DNA of 52,930 nucleotides from Lutibacter sp. B2 (GCA_015686845.1 JADPRS010000024.1:1-52930); one strand, 5' to 3'. Shown: positions 9,417 through 18,139, counted from the first letter of the stretch. Made by a program: numbers and translations. The notes: generated by a model not told the origin, from the letters alone.

Positions 9417-10482
9417 AAATTTTTTCATATAATTTTTCTACTCTTTTAAAAGCAGTGGGTATTGTTATATTTTTACGTGATTCTTCTAAAATCCATTCCA
9501 TTGTGTTTCCTATTTTTTCACTTTCCTGTAACTCATTTTCAAAGCTACATTCATATACTTTCATCTTCCAATGAATATGGGTAAATATATGCTCTTCTGT
9601 TCCTAAAAAAGAAAGTGGTTTTATTAAAATGCCATATTTCTTCTTACAATTAGATACAAATTCTTCTTTATTATTCCCTTCTACATTTGGATATTCCCAT
9701 AATCCCGCTAATAATCCTTTATCCGGTCTTTTCTTCATTAATATAGCTTCATCCTGTTTTATAATTGCAACGTATCTTTTTTCTACTTTTTTCTTTGGTT
9801 TTTTGGCTTTTACAGGTAATGTGTCTTGTTTTTCTTCTTCCAAAGCCCTACAACTTTTACAAATAGGACAATCTATACATTTAGGGGATGTAGGCGTACA
9901 AATGGTTGCCCCTAATTCCATCAAAGCTTGATTAAAGTCTCTTGCTTCTTTTTTAGGAATTACAGAATAAACAATCTCTTCAATCTCTTTTTTTGTGTTT
10001 TGATTTCCTATATCCTCTTCAATACAATAAACTCTAGAAATTACTCGAAGTACATTTCCGTCTACCGCAGGATACCTTTCGTTATAGGCAATACTCATAA
10101 TTGCTCCTGCTGTATAGGGTCCAATACCAGGAAGGGCTATCACATCTTTATAGTTTGTAGGAAATCGACCTCCATATTCGGATGTAATGATCCAAGCTGT
10201 CTTATGAATGTTTTTTGCTCTTGAATAATAACCAAGGCCTTCCCACAGCTTTAATACTTCATCTATATTTCCATTTGATAATTCTTCAATGGTAGGAAAT
10301 GCCTTCATAAAACGGTTAAAATATGAAATCACAGTTTCTACTCTTGTTTGCTGAAGCATGATTTCAGAAATCCATATGGCATAAGGATCTTTTCGTTCTC
10401 TCCAAGGAAGTATTCTATGATTTTTCTTATACCATTTTAGTAAGTTTTGATTCCACTGTAATTTATTTCTTTGATCTATCAT
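9415..10482 (-). CDS. mutY: A/G-specific adenine DNA glycosylase MutY
   Basis: Removes adenine mispaired with 8-oxoguanine. The catalytic Glu40 is in SEIMLQQT. The helix-hairpin-helix LPGIGPYTAGAI leads to catalytic Asp141 in VDGNVLR. The 4Fe-4S cluster Cys are 195, 202, 205 and 211 (C-X6-C-X2-C-X5-C). A NUDIX-like 8-oxoG recognition domain fills about residues 230-355. Length 355 is normal. It is transcribed alone. Confidence 0.96.
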   Translation of the reverse strand: MIDQRNKLQWNQNLLKWYKKNHRILPWRERKDPYAIWISEIMLQQTRVETVISYFNRFMKAFPTIEELSNGNIDEVLKLWEGLGYYSRAKNIHKTAWIITSEYGGRFPTNYKDVIALPGIGPYTAGAIMSIAYNERYPAVDGNVLRVISRVYCIEEDIGNQNTKKEIEEIVYSVIPKKEARDFNQALMELGATICTPTSPKCIDCPICKSCRALEEEKQDTLPVKAKKPKKKVEKRYVAIIKQDEAILMKKRPDKGLLAGLWEYPNVEGNNKEEFVSNCKKKYGILIKPLSFLGTEEHIFTHIHWKMKVYECSFENELQESEKIGNTMEWILEESRKNITIPTAFKRVEKLYEKI

Positions 10483-10597
10483 TTATATAGATTACCTCCT
10501 TTCAATTTCTATTACTAAAAGTATAATATCTAATCCCACTAGATACAAGAATTTTCAAGGAGTTACACCATTCCATTTTATACCATACTACATAAAA

Positions 10598-10629
10598 AAA
10601 GTAGGACAATAAATTTATTGTCCTACTTT
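10598..10629 (-). terminator. Intrinsic terminator after the RNase H-like small protein gene
   Basis: A 32-base perfect palindrome (AAAGTAGGACAATAAA and its complement), followed on the minus strand by a T7 run. It begins 5 bases past the stop codon at 10635. Confidence 0.85.
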
Positions 10630-10634
10630 GGTCC

Positions 10635-11024
10635 TTAACTTTCTAATATTTCTTTCCACTTTGTTAATTCCACTTTATCATCACTAACATCTTTTACGAT
10701 AACAGAATTTCCAAATTTCTTTAATCTCTCCCTAACTTTTCTTGCCATGTTCATTACGTCTCTATTTTTTGAAGTAGAAGTCCCTCTAATTTGTTCATAT
10801 AGAGCTGGATTATTAATTATAACTGTTATATCTTCTTCTTTAAATTTTTCTAATCTATTTAGAAGTTCAAGTAAAGCCACATGCTCTACCACCAATGGTT
10901 TTTCATATTCCTTGAAAAATGTTTCTTTCAATAAAAGTTCTTGATCTTTTAAAACATGAAGTCTAATTTCAACATCCTCACCTTCATAATGTGTTGAAAT
11001 TCCTAATAAATAAGCTGTAATCAT
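10635..11024 (-). CDS. Small protein, possibly a degenerate RNase H-like fold
   Basis: 129 residues with no signal or membrane segment. The order of elements resembles an RNase HI-type fold: an N-terminal strand hairpin, a VEHVALLELLNRL helix where RNase H has its catalytic Glu, an ITVIINNP strand where it has Asp, then helices and a last strand. The acidic residues at the strand positions are absent, so catalysis is doubtful. The fold call is inference from pattern alone. A clear GAGG ribosome site, own terminator and ordinary codon use support a real gene. Confidence 0.65.
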   Translation of the reverse strand: MITAYLLGISTHYEGEDVEIRLHVLKDQELLLKETFFKEYEKPLVVEHVALLELLNRLEKFKEEDITVIINNPALYEQIRGTSTSKNRDVMNMARKVRERLKKFGNSVIVKDVSDDKVELTKWKEILES

Positions 11025-11117
11025 AGTTTTCCTCCTCTAATTATTCATTTCCGTATATATACTTTTCAAGTATATATATAATATATCCAATATGCAATAA
11101 AATTTAGCATGTTCCTC

Positions 11118-12350
11118 TTAATATTCGTTGAATATAGATGGATATTTACCATCATACACTATTTTTTTATAGTTTTCAGGATCAGTATCCCCTTCTGTAT
11201 TAAAAAACAGTACAACAGATTCTTCATTTAACCCCAAACTGTTCTTTAATTCTTTTAGTTCAGTTTTTTCCATTAATATAGAAAGCAACCCTATTCCAAC
11301 TGAACCAGATTCACCTGATATGATCTTCTTATCATTTCCTATAGGGTTTGCAAGAATTCTAGTTCCCCTTGCAGATACATAATCTGGACATGATACATAA
11401 GTATTTGCAAAGTCCCGCAATATCTCCCAAGTAACTGGATTTGGTTCTCCGCATGCAAGACCTGCCATAATTGTATCTAACTCTCCTGTAACAAAATGAG
11501 GTTTTCCATCTCCAGATAATGCTGATTTATAAATACATGCTGCCTTCTCAGGTTCAACAATAATTGTAATAGGATATTTTCCTTTAAATTTATTTACATA
11601 GTATCCTAAAACAGCGCCCGCCATTGAACCTACTCCAGCTTGTAAAAAAACATGGGTTGGTTTCTGGATTCCATCTGATTTTAATTGTTCTAATGCTTCA
11701 TCTGCCATGGTGGTATATCCTTGCGTAATCCAATTAGGTATTTTTTCATATCCTTCCCATGCAGTATCTTGAACTAAATACCAGCCATTTTCTTCCCCTT
11801 TTTTTGAGGCCAATCTTACTGCATCATCATAGTTTAAATCTGTAACTTCAACTTGTGCACCCGCTTCTCTAATTGCTTCAACTCTTCTCTGTGCTGCACC
11901 TTTGGGTAAATATACGACAGATTTACACCCTAATTGAGTGGCTGCCCATGCTACTCCTCTGCCATGATTACCATCTGTAGCAGTAACAAAGACCATACCT
12001 TCTATTTTCTTTTGAACATCTTCTGATTTTAAATAATCAAAATTAACATGATTAAGGTCAATTCCTAGCTTTTCACATATAACCTTGGCTATTGCAAAAG
12101 TACCACCTAGACTTTTAAATGCATTCAGTCCAAATCTATAGGATTCATCCTTTACAGAAACTTTAGAAACCCCTAATTCCTTAGCAAGACCATCTAAGCA
12201 TACCAAAGGAGTAACCCTATATCCTTCAATTGATAAGTGAAATTTCCTTACATTTTCTACAATGTTTTCATTTAACATTTCAGGGAATTTTCGTTCTTTT
12301 ATAGTATTTGATATAGCTTTTATTCCAAATGTTTCATTATCCTTATTCAT
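11118..12350 (-). CDS. dpaL: Diaminopropionate ammonia-lyase
   Basis: PLP enzyme that converts 2,3-diaminopropionate to pyruvate and two ammonia. It is a fold-type II PLP protein with the Schiff-base Lys79 in FGLNAFKSLGG, the TDGNHGRGVAW phosphate/substrate loop, QAGVGSMAGA and GESGSVG near the end. Length 410 fits DpaL/YgeX rather than threonine dehydratase (no ACT domain). It is transcribed alone from a promoter sharing a 20-bp element with the UbiB-like gene, and probably serves amino-acid catabolism. Confidence 0.93.
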   Translation of the reverse strand: MNKDNETFGIKAISNTIKERKFPEMLNENIVENVRKFHLSIEGYRVTPLVCLDGLAKELGVSKVSVKDESYRFGLNAFKSLGGTFAIAKVICEKLGIDLNHVNFDYLKSEDVQKKIEGMVFVTATDGNHGRGVAWAATQLGCKSVVYLPKGAAQRRVEAIREAGAQVEVTDLNYDDAVRLASKKGEENGWYLVQDTAWEGYEKIPNWITQGYTTMADEALEQLKSDGIQKPTHVFLQAGVGSMAGAVLGYYVNKFKGKYPITIIVEPEKAACIYKSALSGDGKPHFVTGELDTIMAGLACGEPNPVTWEILRDFANTYVSCPDYVSARGTRILANPIGNDKKIISGESGSVGIGLLSILMEKTELKELKNSLGLNEESVVLFFNTEGDTDPENYKKIVYDGKYPSIFNEY

Positions 12351-12389
12351 ATGTATATCCCTCCAAAATTGTAAATCATTAACCTATTC

Positions 12390-12423
12390 ATTATAACAAT
12401 TTTCATGAAAATATAAACAATTT
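12390..12423 (-). promoter_or_regulatory. dpaL promoter with a 20-bp element shared with the UbiB-like gene
   Basis: Minus-strand AAATTGTTTATATTTTCATG (12404-12423) lies 8 bp upstream of the -10 box TATAAT (12390-12395). Here the 3' half forms a perfect palindrome, ATTTTCATGAAAAT, which is a plausible operator. The same 20-mer and spacing occur at 6952-6985. Confidence 0.55.
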
Positions 12424-12462
12424 ATATAAATTTTTAATATTAATGTATTAGGAGGTGATACA

Positions 12463-12984
12463 ATGCCAAATTTTAGAATATTCGGTAATAGTACTTCTCA
12501 GATCATTACTTCTTCAGAAATTGCATCCGAAAACGGAAATGTCTATATTGTGAGTTCTGGAATTCACCAACTTGATAAAAGTAGTAATTCTGTGTTTATT
12601 ATGTATCTTACAAATAATTCAAGTGACAAAACTTTTAGCTTAGGCAATATCTGTGGCAGTTGTGCTATTTTAAGTAGCTTTAGATTATATAATAGTACTT
12701 TTAGTTTAACAGATCCTGTAAATTCCTATATTCATAATGGAAATAGTGCATTTGGGGTTGAGGGTACCATAGAATCAAAATATAAAATTCAAAGTACCGA
12801 TCCTGCTGCCACTGAAAGTTCTAATCTATTAGGAGGTTTCGTTCAAAATAGTGGCGTAACCATATATCCTTGCAATGGATCTATACAAATAGGTCCTGGT
12901 TCTTCAGTCTCTGTAATTGCTAAAAATATTGCCGCTTCGGGGACAGGTGTAGTAGGTATTAATATTAGCTTCATAATATCTTAA
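12463..12984 (+). CDS. Unknown beta-rich Ser/Asn-rich protein
   Basis: 173 residues preceded by AGGAGGTG. No signal peptide, no membrane helix and no motif I recognise. The sequence is rich in Ser, Asn, Gly, Ile and Thr, with short alternating hydrophobic strands and three Cys (ICGSC and YPC). This composition recalls self-assembling surface, spore-coat or virion-type proteins, but nothing nearby confirms it. It is divergent from dpaL and followed by a strong terminator, so it is a separate transcription unit. Confidence 0.7.
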   Translation: MPNFRIFGNSTSQIITSSEIASENGNVYIVSSGIHQLDKSSNSVFIMYLTNNSSDKTFSLGNICGSCAILSSFRLYNSTFSLTDPVNSYIHNGNSAFGVEGTIESKYKIQSTDPAATESSNLLGGFVQNSGVTIYPCNGSIQIGPGSSVSVIAKNIAASGTGVVGINISFIIS

Positions 12985-12985
12985 A

Positions 12986-13042
12986 AATAACAATAAGCTA
13001 AAAATGCTGAATCTCTTTAGTATTTTTTAGCTTATTGTTATT
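12986..13042 (+). terminator. Long hairpin terminator
   Basis: A 19-bp perfect stem (12986-13004 with 13024-13042) with a 19-base loop starts just after the stop codon of the beta-rich protein gene. The right arm begins with a T-run, and TATTCTT follows. Confidence 0.75.
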
Positions 13043-13170
13043 TATTCTTAAATAAATTTTAATTATATTGTCTATAATATTTAATTATTTGTGAACTGTC
13101 CCTTTTCTACCTTAGTAATAATCTGATATAATAAAATGGAAACATATATTAAATAAGGGAGGATATTAAA

Positions 13171-14868
13171 ATGAAGAGAATAACAGGTATTACTTTGAGC
13201 ATATTGATGGTTTTTACATTATGTTTTGGCGTTTTTGATGTAAATTCATATGCTCAGGACGAAAAAGAGATCATATTATTTCACACAAATGATACACATG
13301 CAAGAGTAGAAGCAGATAAATATGCAGGTATGGGATTTGCCAAAATTGCAACTTATATAAAAGAGCAAAAAAGCAAAAATCCTAATGTTTTAGTACTAGA
13401 TGCTGGAGATACTTTCCACGGTCAAACCATTGCTACTTTAGTTAAAGGCGAAAGTATAGCAAAAGTTATGAATCAAGTTGGATATGATGCTATGACTACA
13501 GGAAACCATGATTTTAATTATGGACAAGAAAGACTTGTTGAACTTGATCAAATGACAAACTTTCCAATTTTAGCTGCAAACGTAACAAAAGAAGATGGTA
13601 CTGACTTTTTAAAACCATACATAATTAAAGAAGTAGATGGGGTAAAGGTTGGTATTTTCGGACTTGCAACTCCTGAAACAGCTTATAAGACACATCCTAA
13701 AAATGTAGAGGGATTAAAATTTAATGATCCAGTAGCAGCTGCTCAAAAGATGGTTACTGAATTAAAAGGAAAAGCGGATGTTATCATTGCTTTAGCTCAT
13801 TTGGGGTTAGACGAAAGTAGTACAGATACAAGTGAAAAAGTAGCAAAAGAAGTAACAGGAATAGATATTATCATCGATGGACACAGTCACACTACTTTAA
13901 AAGAAGGAAAACTAGTAGGAAATACATTGATAGCAAGTACTGGAGAATATGATAAAAATCTTGGAAAAATAACACTAAAACTTACTGATTATAAACTAAC
14001 TTCTAAAGAAGCTTCTTTAATTTCTAAAGAAGAAGCTGAAAATGCTACTGAAGATGCAGATATATTAAAAATAGTAAATGATATAAAAACGGATCAACAG
14101 AAAGTATTAAGTCAGGTCGTAGGAAAATCTAAAGTAGTACTAGATGGTGAAAGAGAACATGTAAGAGCTGGAGAAACCAATCTAGGAAACTTAATTACAG
14201 ATTCTATGTTAGATATGACAAATGCACAAATTGCCATCTCCAATGGTGGAGGAATCAGAGCTTCAATAAATGAAGGTGAAATTACAAAAGAAGAAATAAT
14301 AACTGTTCTTCCTTTTGGAAACTATATTGTAACGAAAAACTTAACGGGTGAGCAAATCCTAAAAGCATTAGAGCATGGTACAGATACATATCCAGAAGCA
14401 AAGGGAGCATTCCCTCATGTGGCAGGACTTACTTATAAAATAGATGAAAATAAACCTGTCGGTAACAGAATCGTTGATGTAGTGGCAAATGGAGAACCTC
14501 TTGATTTACAAAAAATCTATCTAGTTGCTACGAATGATTTTATGGCTGCAGGTGGAGACAACTATACAATGTTTAAAGATGCGAAAATCGTAAATGAATA
14601 TCCTGCTTTAGATGAAGGTCTTGTCGCTTATATTCAAAAACTTGGAGAAGTAGCTCCAACCAAAGAAGATAGAGTTTCTTCATTCCAAAAGGCTACAGAA
14701 ATCAAAAAAGAAGTAACAACTTCTAATTATGTAGTTAAATCTAACGATGTACTTTGGAAAATTGCTAAAAAATATAATACAACTTGGGAAAAACTAACTA
14801 AAATGAATAACTTAAAAAATGCTAATCTTATAGTTACTGGACAAAAGCTAGTAGTTCCAGCTATATAA
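13171..14868 (+). CDS. Secreted 5'-nucleotidase/2',3'-cyclic phosphodiesterase with LysM
   Basis: Extracytoplasmic UshA/YfkN-type nucleotidase that would release nucleosides and phosphate outside the cell. It has a signal peptide ending near residue 29. Metallophosphoesterase motifs follow: HTNDTHAR, LDAGDTFHG, TGNHDFNYG, ALAHLG and IDGHSHT. The 5_nucleotid_C domain with ISNGGGIRA spans about residues 310-490. A single C-terminal LysM (about 520-565, ending LVVPAI) would bind peptidoglycan; there is no LPxTG or membrane anchor. AGGGAGG precedes the ATG. It has no operon partner. Confidence 0.93.
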   Translation: MKRITGITLSILMVFTLCFGVFDVNSYAQDEKEIILFHTNDTHARVEADKYAGMGFAKIATYIKEQKSKNPNVLVLDAGDTFHGQTIATLVKGESIAKVMNQVGYDAMTTGNHDFNYGQERLVELDQMTNFPILAANVTKEDGTDFLKPYIIKEVDGVKVGIFGLATPETAYKTHPKNVEGLKFNDPVAAAQKMVTELKGKADVIIALAHLGLDESSTDTSEKVAKEVTGIDIIIDGHSHTTLKEGKLVGNTLIASTGEYDKNLGKITLKLTDYKLTSKEASLISKEEAENATEDADILKIVNDIKTDQQKVLSQVVGKSKVVLDGEREHVRAGETNLGNLITDSMLDMTNAQIAISNGGGIRASINEGEITKEEIITVLPFGNYIVTKNLTGEQILKALEHGTDTYPEAKGAFPHVAGLTYKIDENKPVGNRIVDVVANGEPLDLQKIYLVATNDFMAAGGDNYTMFKDAKIVNEYPALDEGLVAYIQKLGEVAPTKEDRVSSFQKATEIKKEVTTSNYVVKSNDVLWKIAKKYNTTWEKLTKMNNLKNANLIVTGQKLVVPAI

Positions 14869-14888
14869 TTAACGGTTCATAATAAACT

Positions 14889-14928
14889 TAAAGTCCTTGT
14901 GCATACATTCGTATGTTCAAGGACTTAT
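14889..14928. terminator. Bidirectional terminator between convergent genes
   Basis: Hairpin of AAGTCCTTG...CAAGGACTT (14891-14899 with 14918-14926) with an inner CATAC/GTATG stem. AT-rich flanks give T-rich tracts on both strands. It serves the nucleotidase gene (plus) and the GGDEF/HD-GYP gene (minus). Confidence 0.75.
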
Positions 14929-14946
14929 TTATTTGTTTTTAAATTT

Positions 14947-16642
14947 TTAGTATTTTATTAAATCTAACGTATCTATGTTTTCCTGTATCATTTTAACAAA
15001 TTCATCAGCAATAATAGGATCAAATTGGCTGCCACTACATTTTTTTAATTCATTTATTGCTTCCTCATAGCTTTTTCTTGTTTGATAAGGTCTATTTGAT
15101 GTCATGGCATCAAAACTATCTGCAATTGTAATAATTCTTGCAAGGTACGGAATATTTTCTCCCTTTAACCCTTTAGGATATCCCTTTCCATCATATCTTT
15201 CATGGTGATGTAAAATTAATGGGATCATCTTTTTAAGAGAATCCACTGTTCTAATAATCCCAATACCTTTTTCAGGATGTTTTTTTCAAAATTTTCCATT
15301 CCTTGTCATTTAAAGGCATTTTTTTGTTAAGAATTTCTTGTCCTATTTCTATCTTTCCAATATCATGCAAGTAAGCACCATATCTCAAGTTCTTCTTATC
15401 TTCTTCAGTTAAATTTAATCTATTTGCTATCATTTTACAATAAATAACCACTCTTTCCGTATGTCCATATGTATATCGATCCTTTGCATTAATTATACTA
15501 ATAAGGGTTTTTATAGAGCTAATCATATCTATATGTTCTTCTTGTATATCATTTTTCAGTTCATCAAGAACGCAAAAATAAGTTTCTACTCTATTTTTAT
15601 TGAAAAATTTAGCCCTATAAAGAGCATCATCCGCACTTTTTATTAAGTCGATTTTATTTTTTCCTCTTTTAGGAGCACAAGATACACCAACAGATATGGT
15701 AAGCTTTTTATTGGGTAAATTTTCTTCTCCTTTAAATTCTTCATTTTCAATAGTACTTCTTATATTTTCAGCTATTATAATAGCTTCTTCTTCTGTAGTC
15801 TTGGGTAAAATCACAGCAAATTCTTCTCCACCATATCTAGCTACTATATCTTTATCCCTAGCACCATTTTTTAATACTTTACCAATTTTCTCTAAAACTC
15901 TATCTCCTGCTTGATGACCATACAAATCATTATAGGATTTAAAATAATCTATATCCATGAATAATAAAGATATCGATGTATTCTCATATTTACATTCCTC
16001 AAATTTTGTTGTTAATGCTTCTTGAAAAAATCTATGGTTATAAATTCCTGTTAGTTCATCTATATTAACTAAATTTAAAAGTTCTTTTCTATATTGTTCC
16101 TCTAGATTTACATAACAGCCTAATAACCATGCTGTAAGTATGAATATACCTACTAAGCTTATATCCGTTTCAAAAAATATATTTACTATACCTTTAGGTA
16201 CAGAAATAAAATCAATATATAATATAAAAAAAGAGCATATACTTGAAACCCATATTCCTGAAATCATTCCATGTTGTATTGTAGTAGTAATAATTATAAA
16301 TAAAAAAATAAACTTATACCCACTCGTATATCCACCAGATGAAATAATCAGTGTCATAAAAACAAATATAAGAAATATTGTTTCTATCACATAATATAAA
16401 TTTATTTTATTCATAACTTTTCTTTTACTAGAAAATATCCATGCCTTGTATATTAATACCAGTATTCCAGTTCCTATAATTGAAGAATATATAGAAATTT
16501 GGCTATATTTCATAAAATTCTCTGTACTCCAAACATTATATTCACTAAGAACTATAAATCCACAGAATAGCAGTGAAATCAATTTTACAATAGCAATCAT
16601 TTCATATATATTCTTTTTAAATTTATTTTCACTTTTATACAT
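14947..16642 (-). pseudogene. Membrane diguanylate cyclase/HD-GYP protein, frameshifted at an A7 run
   Basis: A c-di-GMP turnover protein in two pieces. The first (15272-16642) has about six N-terminal membrane helices, a GGDEF domain with an intact RYGGEEF site, and the start of an HD-GYP domain (GHTERV, AYLHDIGKIEIG). It stops early after EWKILKKTS. The second (14947-15246) continues the HD-GYP domain with HHHERYDGKGYPKGL and DSFDAMTSNRPY. Removing one A from the A7 run at 15280-15286 restores the family sequence LKKHPEKG and joins both pieces. It could be a sequencing error, phase variation, transcriptional slippage or a dead gene. All other motifs are intact, so the lesion is recent or reversible. 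It lies directly downstream of the agr-like locus, behind a terminator. Confidence 0.85.
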
Positions 16643-16670
16643 AATTTCACATCCATAAATATACTAAAGT

Positions 16671-16699
16671 ATGAAAAAGGTCTAATAGACCTTTTTCAT
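16671..16699 (-). terminator. Terminator of the agr-like operon
   Basis: A 13-bp perfect stem (16671-16683 with 16687-16699) with a 3-base loop. The right arm on the minus strand ends in CCTTTTTCAT. It overlaps the agrD stop codon by one base. Confidence 0.7.
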
Positions 16700-16836
16700 T
16701 ACTTATTACTCAATAATTTTGGCTCTTTTGGTTGATATGCTCCCCACATACATGCTGAAGCAGATATCGTTTGAGCAACAAAAGTAAGTACTGTAAAACC
16801 AAATACAGCCATCATTGTTATCATCTTATTTTTCAT
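16699..16836 (-). CDS. agrD: AgrD-type cyclic lactone autoinducer prepeptide
   Basis: 45 residues: an amphipathic hydrophobic N-terminal leader, then SASACMWGAYQPKEPKLL. This is the AgrD layout with Cys29 as the ring residue and an acidic/Lys-Pro-rich C-terminal tail. Family knowledge says AgrB cleaves the tail and forms a thiolactone from this Cys. A five-residue ring CMWGA is my guess. The start codon lies inside the 3' end of agrB, an 11-base overlap, with GGAGGTG in agrB as ribosome site, so the two are coupled. Confidence 0.9.
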   Translation of the reverse strand: MKNKMITMMAVFGFTVLTFVAQTISASACMWGAYQPKEPKLLSNK

Positions 16837-17497
16837 TATTTTCACCTCCCCCTAAACTCACTAATATTCTTAATGATTCATCTAATTTATGTATAATCAT
16901 ATGTCCTAAAAAGGTCAAAGTAATAGACTGCCAAAGGACGCCTAATTGTATTGAAGCTATACTATTTAATAAAGTTATATTTTTAGTTTTAAAATAAGCT
17001 ATTGCTACTATTATAATAGTAATTAAATAAACACTAAGTAAAATAATAGATTGTTTCTTAAAACGTCTTTTTCTTTCTTCTTTCTTAATTGGTTTATTAA
17101 GCGTATCTACGGGTGCATATTTGTAGATTATATAATAGGCTAGTACAAAAATTAAAATACAAGATATAAATATCATATTTTCATAAGTATTTATCTTGCC
17201 TATTATAAGAGCCGGTCCTACAGATACAATTACGCCAATAACAGCACATCTATTAGGAGATGTTGCATGGGCTCCTCCTGAATACTTTCTTAAGATTGCA
17301 GATGTAAAAGATATAATAGATGCTTCTAATAGAACATCAAATAGTAGTCCAAATAGTAAAACCAAAATAATGGATAGCAAAGTTTCTATGAGGTTAAATG
17401 CGCCATAGGCTAGGACTTCTTCATGATCTTTATCTAGCTTTAATGTTGAAGCTATTTCACCTGCAATTCTATTTGATAATTTTTCAATTAAATACAT
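16826..17497 (-). CDS. agrB: AgrB-type autoinducer-processing membrane endopeptidase
   Basis: Integral membrane cysteine protease that matures the AgrD peptide. It has 223 residues and about five or six helices. The catalytic pair is His77 and Cys84 in SGGAHATSPNRC, the same positions as in Staphylococcus AgrB. The ATG lies one base after the stop of the upstream sensor-like gene, whose end supplies AAGGTAGG; agrD overlaps its 3' end. Together the three genes form one operon. Confidence 0.93.
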   Translation of the reverse strand: MYLIEKLSNRIAGEIASTLKLDKDHEEVLAYGAFNLIETLLSIILVLLFGLLFDVLLEASIISFTSAILRKYSGGAHATSPNRCAVIGVIVSVGPALIIGKINTYENMIFISCILIFVLAYYIIYKYAPVDTLNKPIKKEERKRRFKKQSIILLSVYLITIIIVAIAYFKTKNITLLNSIASIQLGVLWQSITLTFLGHMIIHKLDESLRILVSLGGGENNEK

Positions 17498-17498
17498 G

Positions 17499-17963
17499 TT
17501 AGCCTACCTTCTTATTTCTATATTTTTTTATGTAGAATATAATCATCATTATTGAAAACATTAATACTAATGAAGGAATACTATATGCTACGCTTTTTAT
17601 AGGATGCTTAAATAAATCATAAAATGAAATATTTAATATATTTGTATAAAAAAGTGCAAAAATCCAATCACAAGTAAAAAGTACTATAAAAGATATAATA
17701 CTTGCTTGAATAGAGCTTATAATATTTATTTGATTTACTTTCGAGGTCAGAAAAATACATGTCATAAGAATTATCATAGTATGTACTCCGAAATGAATGG
17801 GTAATAGTCTTATTATATATGAACTAATCCCTAATAAAATTCCTGAAAATAATATTCTTTTTTTATCTATTTTTTCATTTGAAATTATATAATTAAAAAG
17901 AATCAAAAGTATGCTTTCTGGAATAACTCTTATAAAGAATAATATTAATGGTATTTTTAGCAT
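17499..17963 (-). CDS. Sensor-like membrane protein without a kinase domain, first gene of the agr operon
   Basis: 154 residues with five or six membrane helices. The pattern (IRVIPESILL near the start, IIRLLPIHFGVHT in the middle) resembles the membrane sensor half of clostridial AgrC-like histidine kinases. The protein stops just after the last helix with a KKYRNKKVG tail, and no HisKA/GHKL domain follows in any frame before agrB. It could be a stand-alone AIP-binding or processing partner, or a remnant. The family assignment is inference. The ribosome site is AGGAGGGG. Confidence 0.7.
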   Translation of the reverse strand: MLKIPLILFFIRVIPESILLILFNYIISNEKIDKKRILFSGILLGISSYIIRLLPIHFGVHTMIILMTCIFLTSKVNQINIISSIQASIISFIVLFTCDWIFALFYTNILNISFYDLFKHPIKSVAYSIPSLVLMFSIMMIIFYIKKYRNKKVG

Positions 17964-18063
17964 TGTATATTATATCCCCTCCTATAACCTAATCGATACT
18001 ACTTTAATAATTTCTATCGAAGAAACAATCATTATACCTCATTTCCATATTTTATAACATTTC

Positions 18064-18083
18064 ATTCGAAAAGTTTGTCGAAT
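18064..18083. promoter_or_regulatory. Inverted repeat upstream of the agr-like operon
   Basis: ATTCGA-N8-TCGAAT lies about 100 bp upstream of the first agr-operon gene. A -10-like TATAAT lies between it and the gene. It is a candidate regulator site; no regulator gene is nearby. Confidence 0.4.
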
Positions 18084-18093
18084 ATTGTAAAAC

Positions 18094-18139
18094 AAATAAA
18101 AATAAAGCCCAGTTTTTAATCTGGACTTTATTTTTATTT
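18094..18139 (-). terminator. Terminator of the Na/Pi cotransporter gene
   Basis: A 19-bp stem with one mismatch (18094-18112 with 18121-18139) and an 8-base loop. The stem is A-rich then T-rich, overlapping the stop codon region at 18134. Confidence 0.7.

Noticed and set aside
15280-15286. Programmed -1 frameshifting on an A-AAA-AAC heptamer
   Set aside because: The heptamer is not in the needed register, and restoring the HD-GYP frame needs +1 (or loss of one A), not -1.
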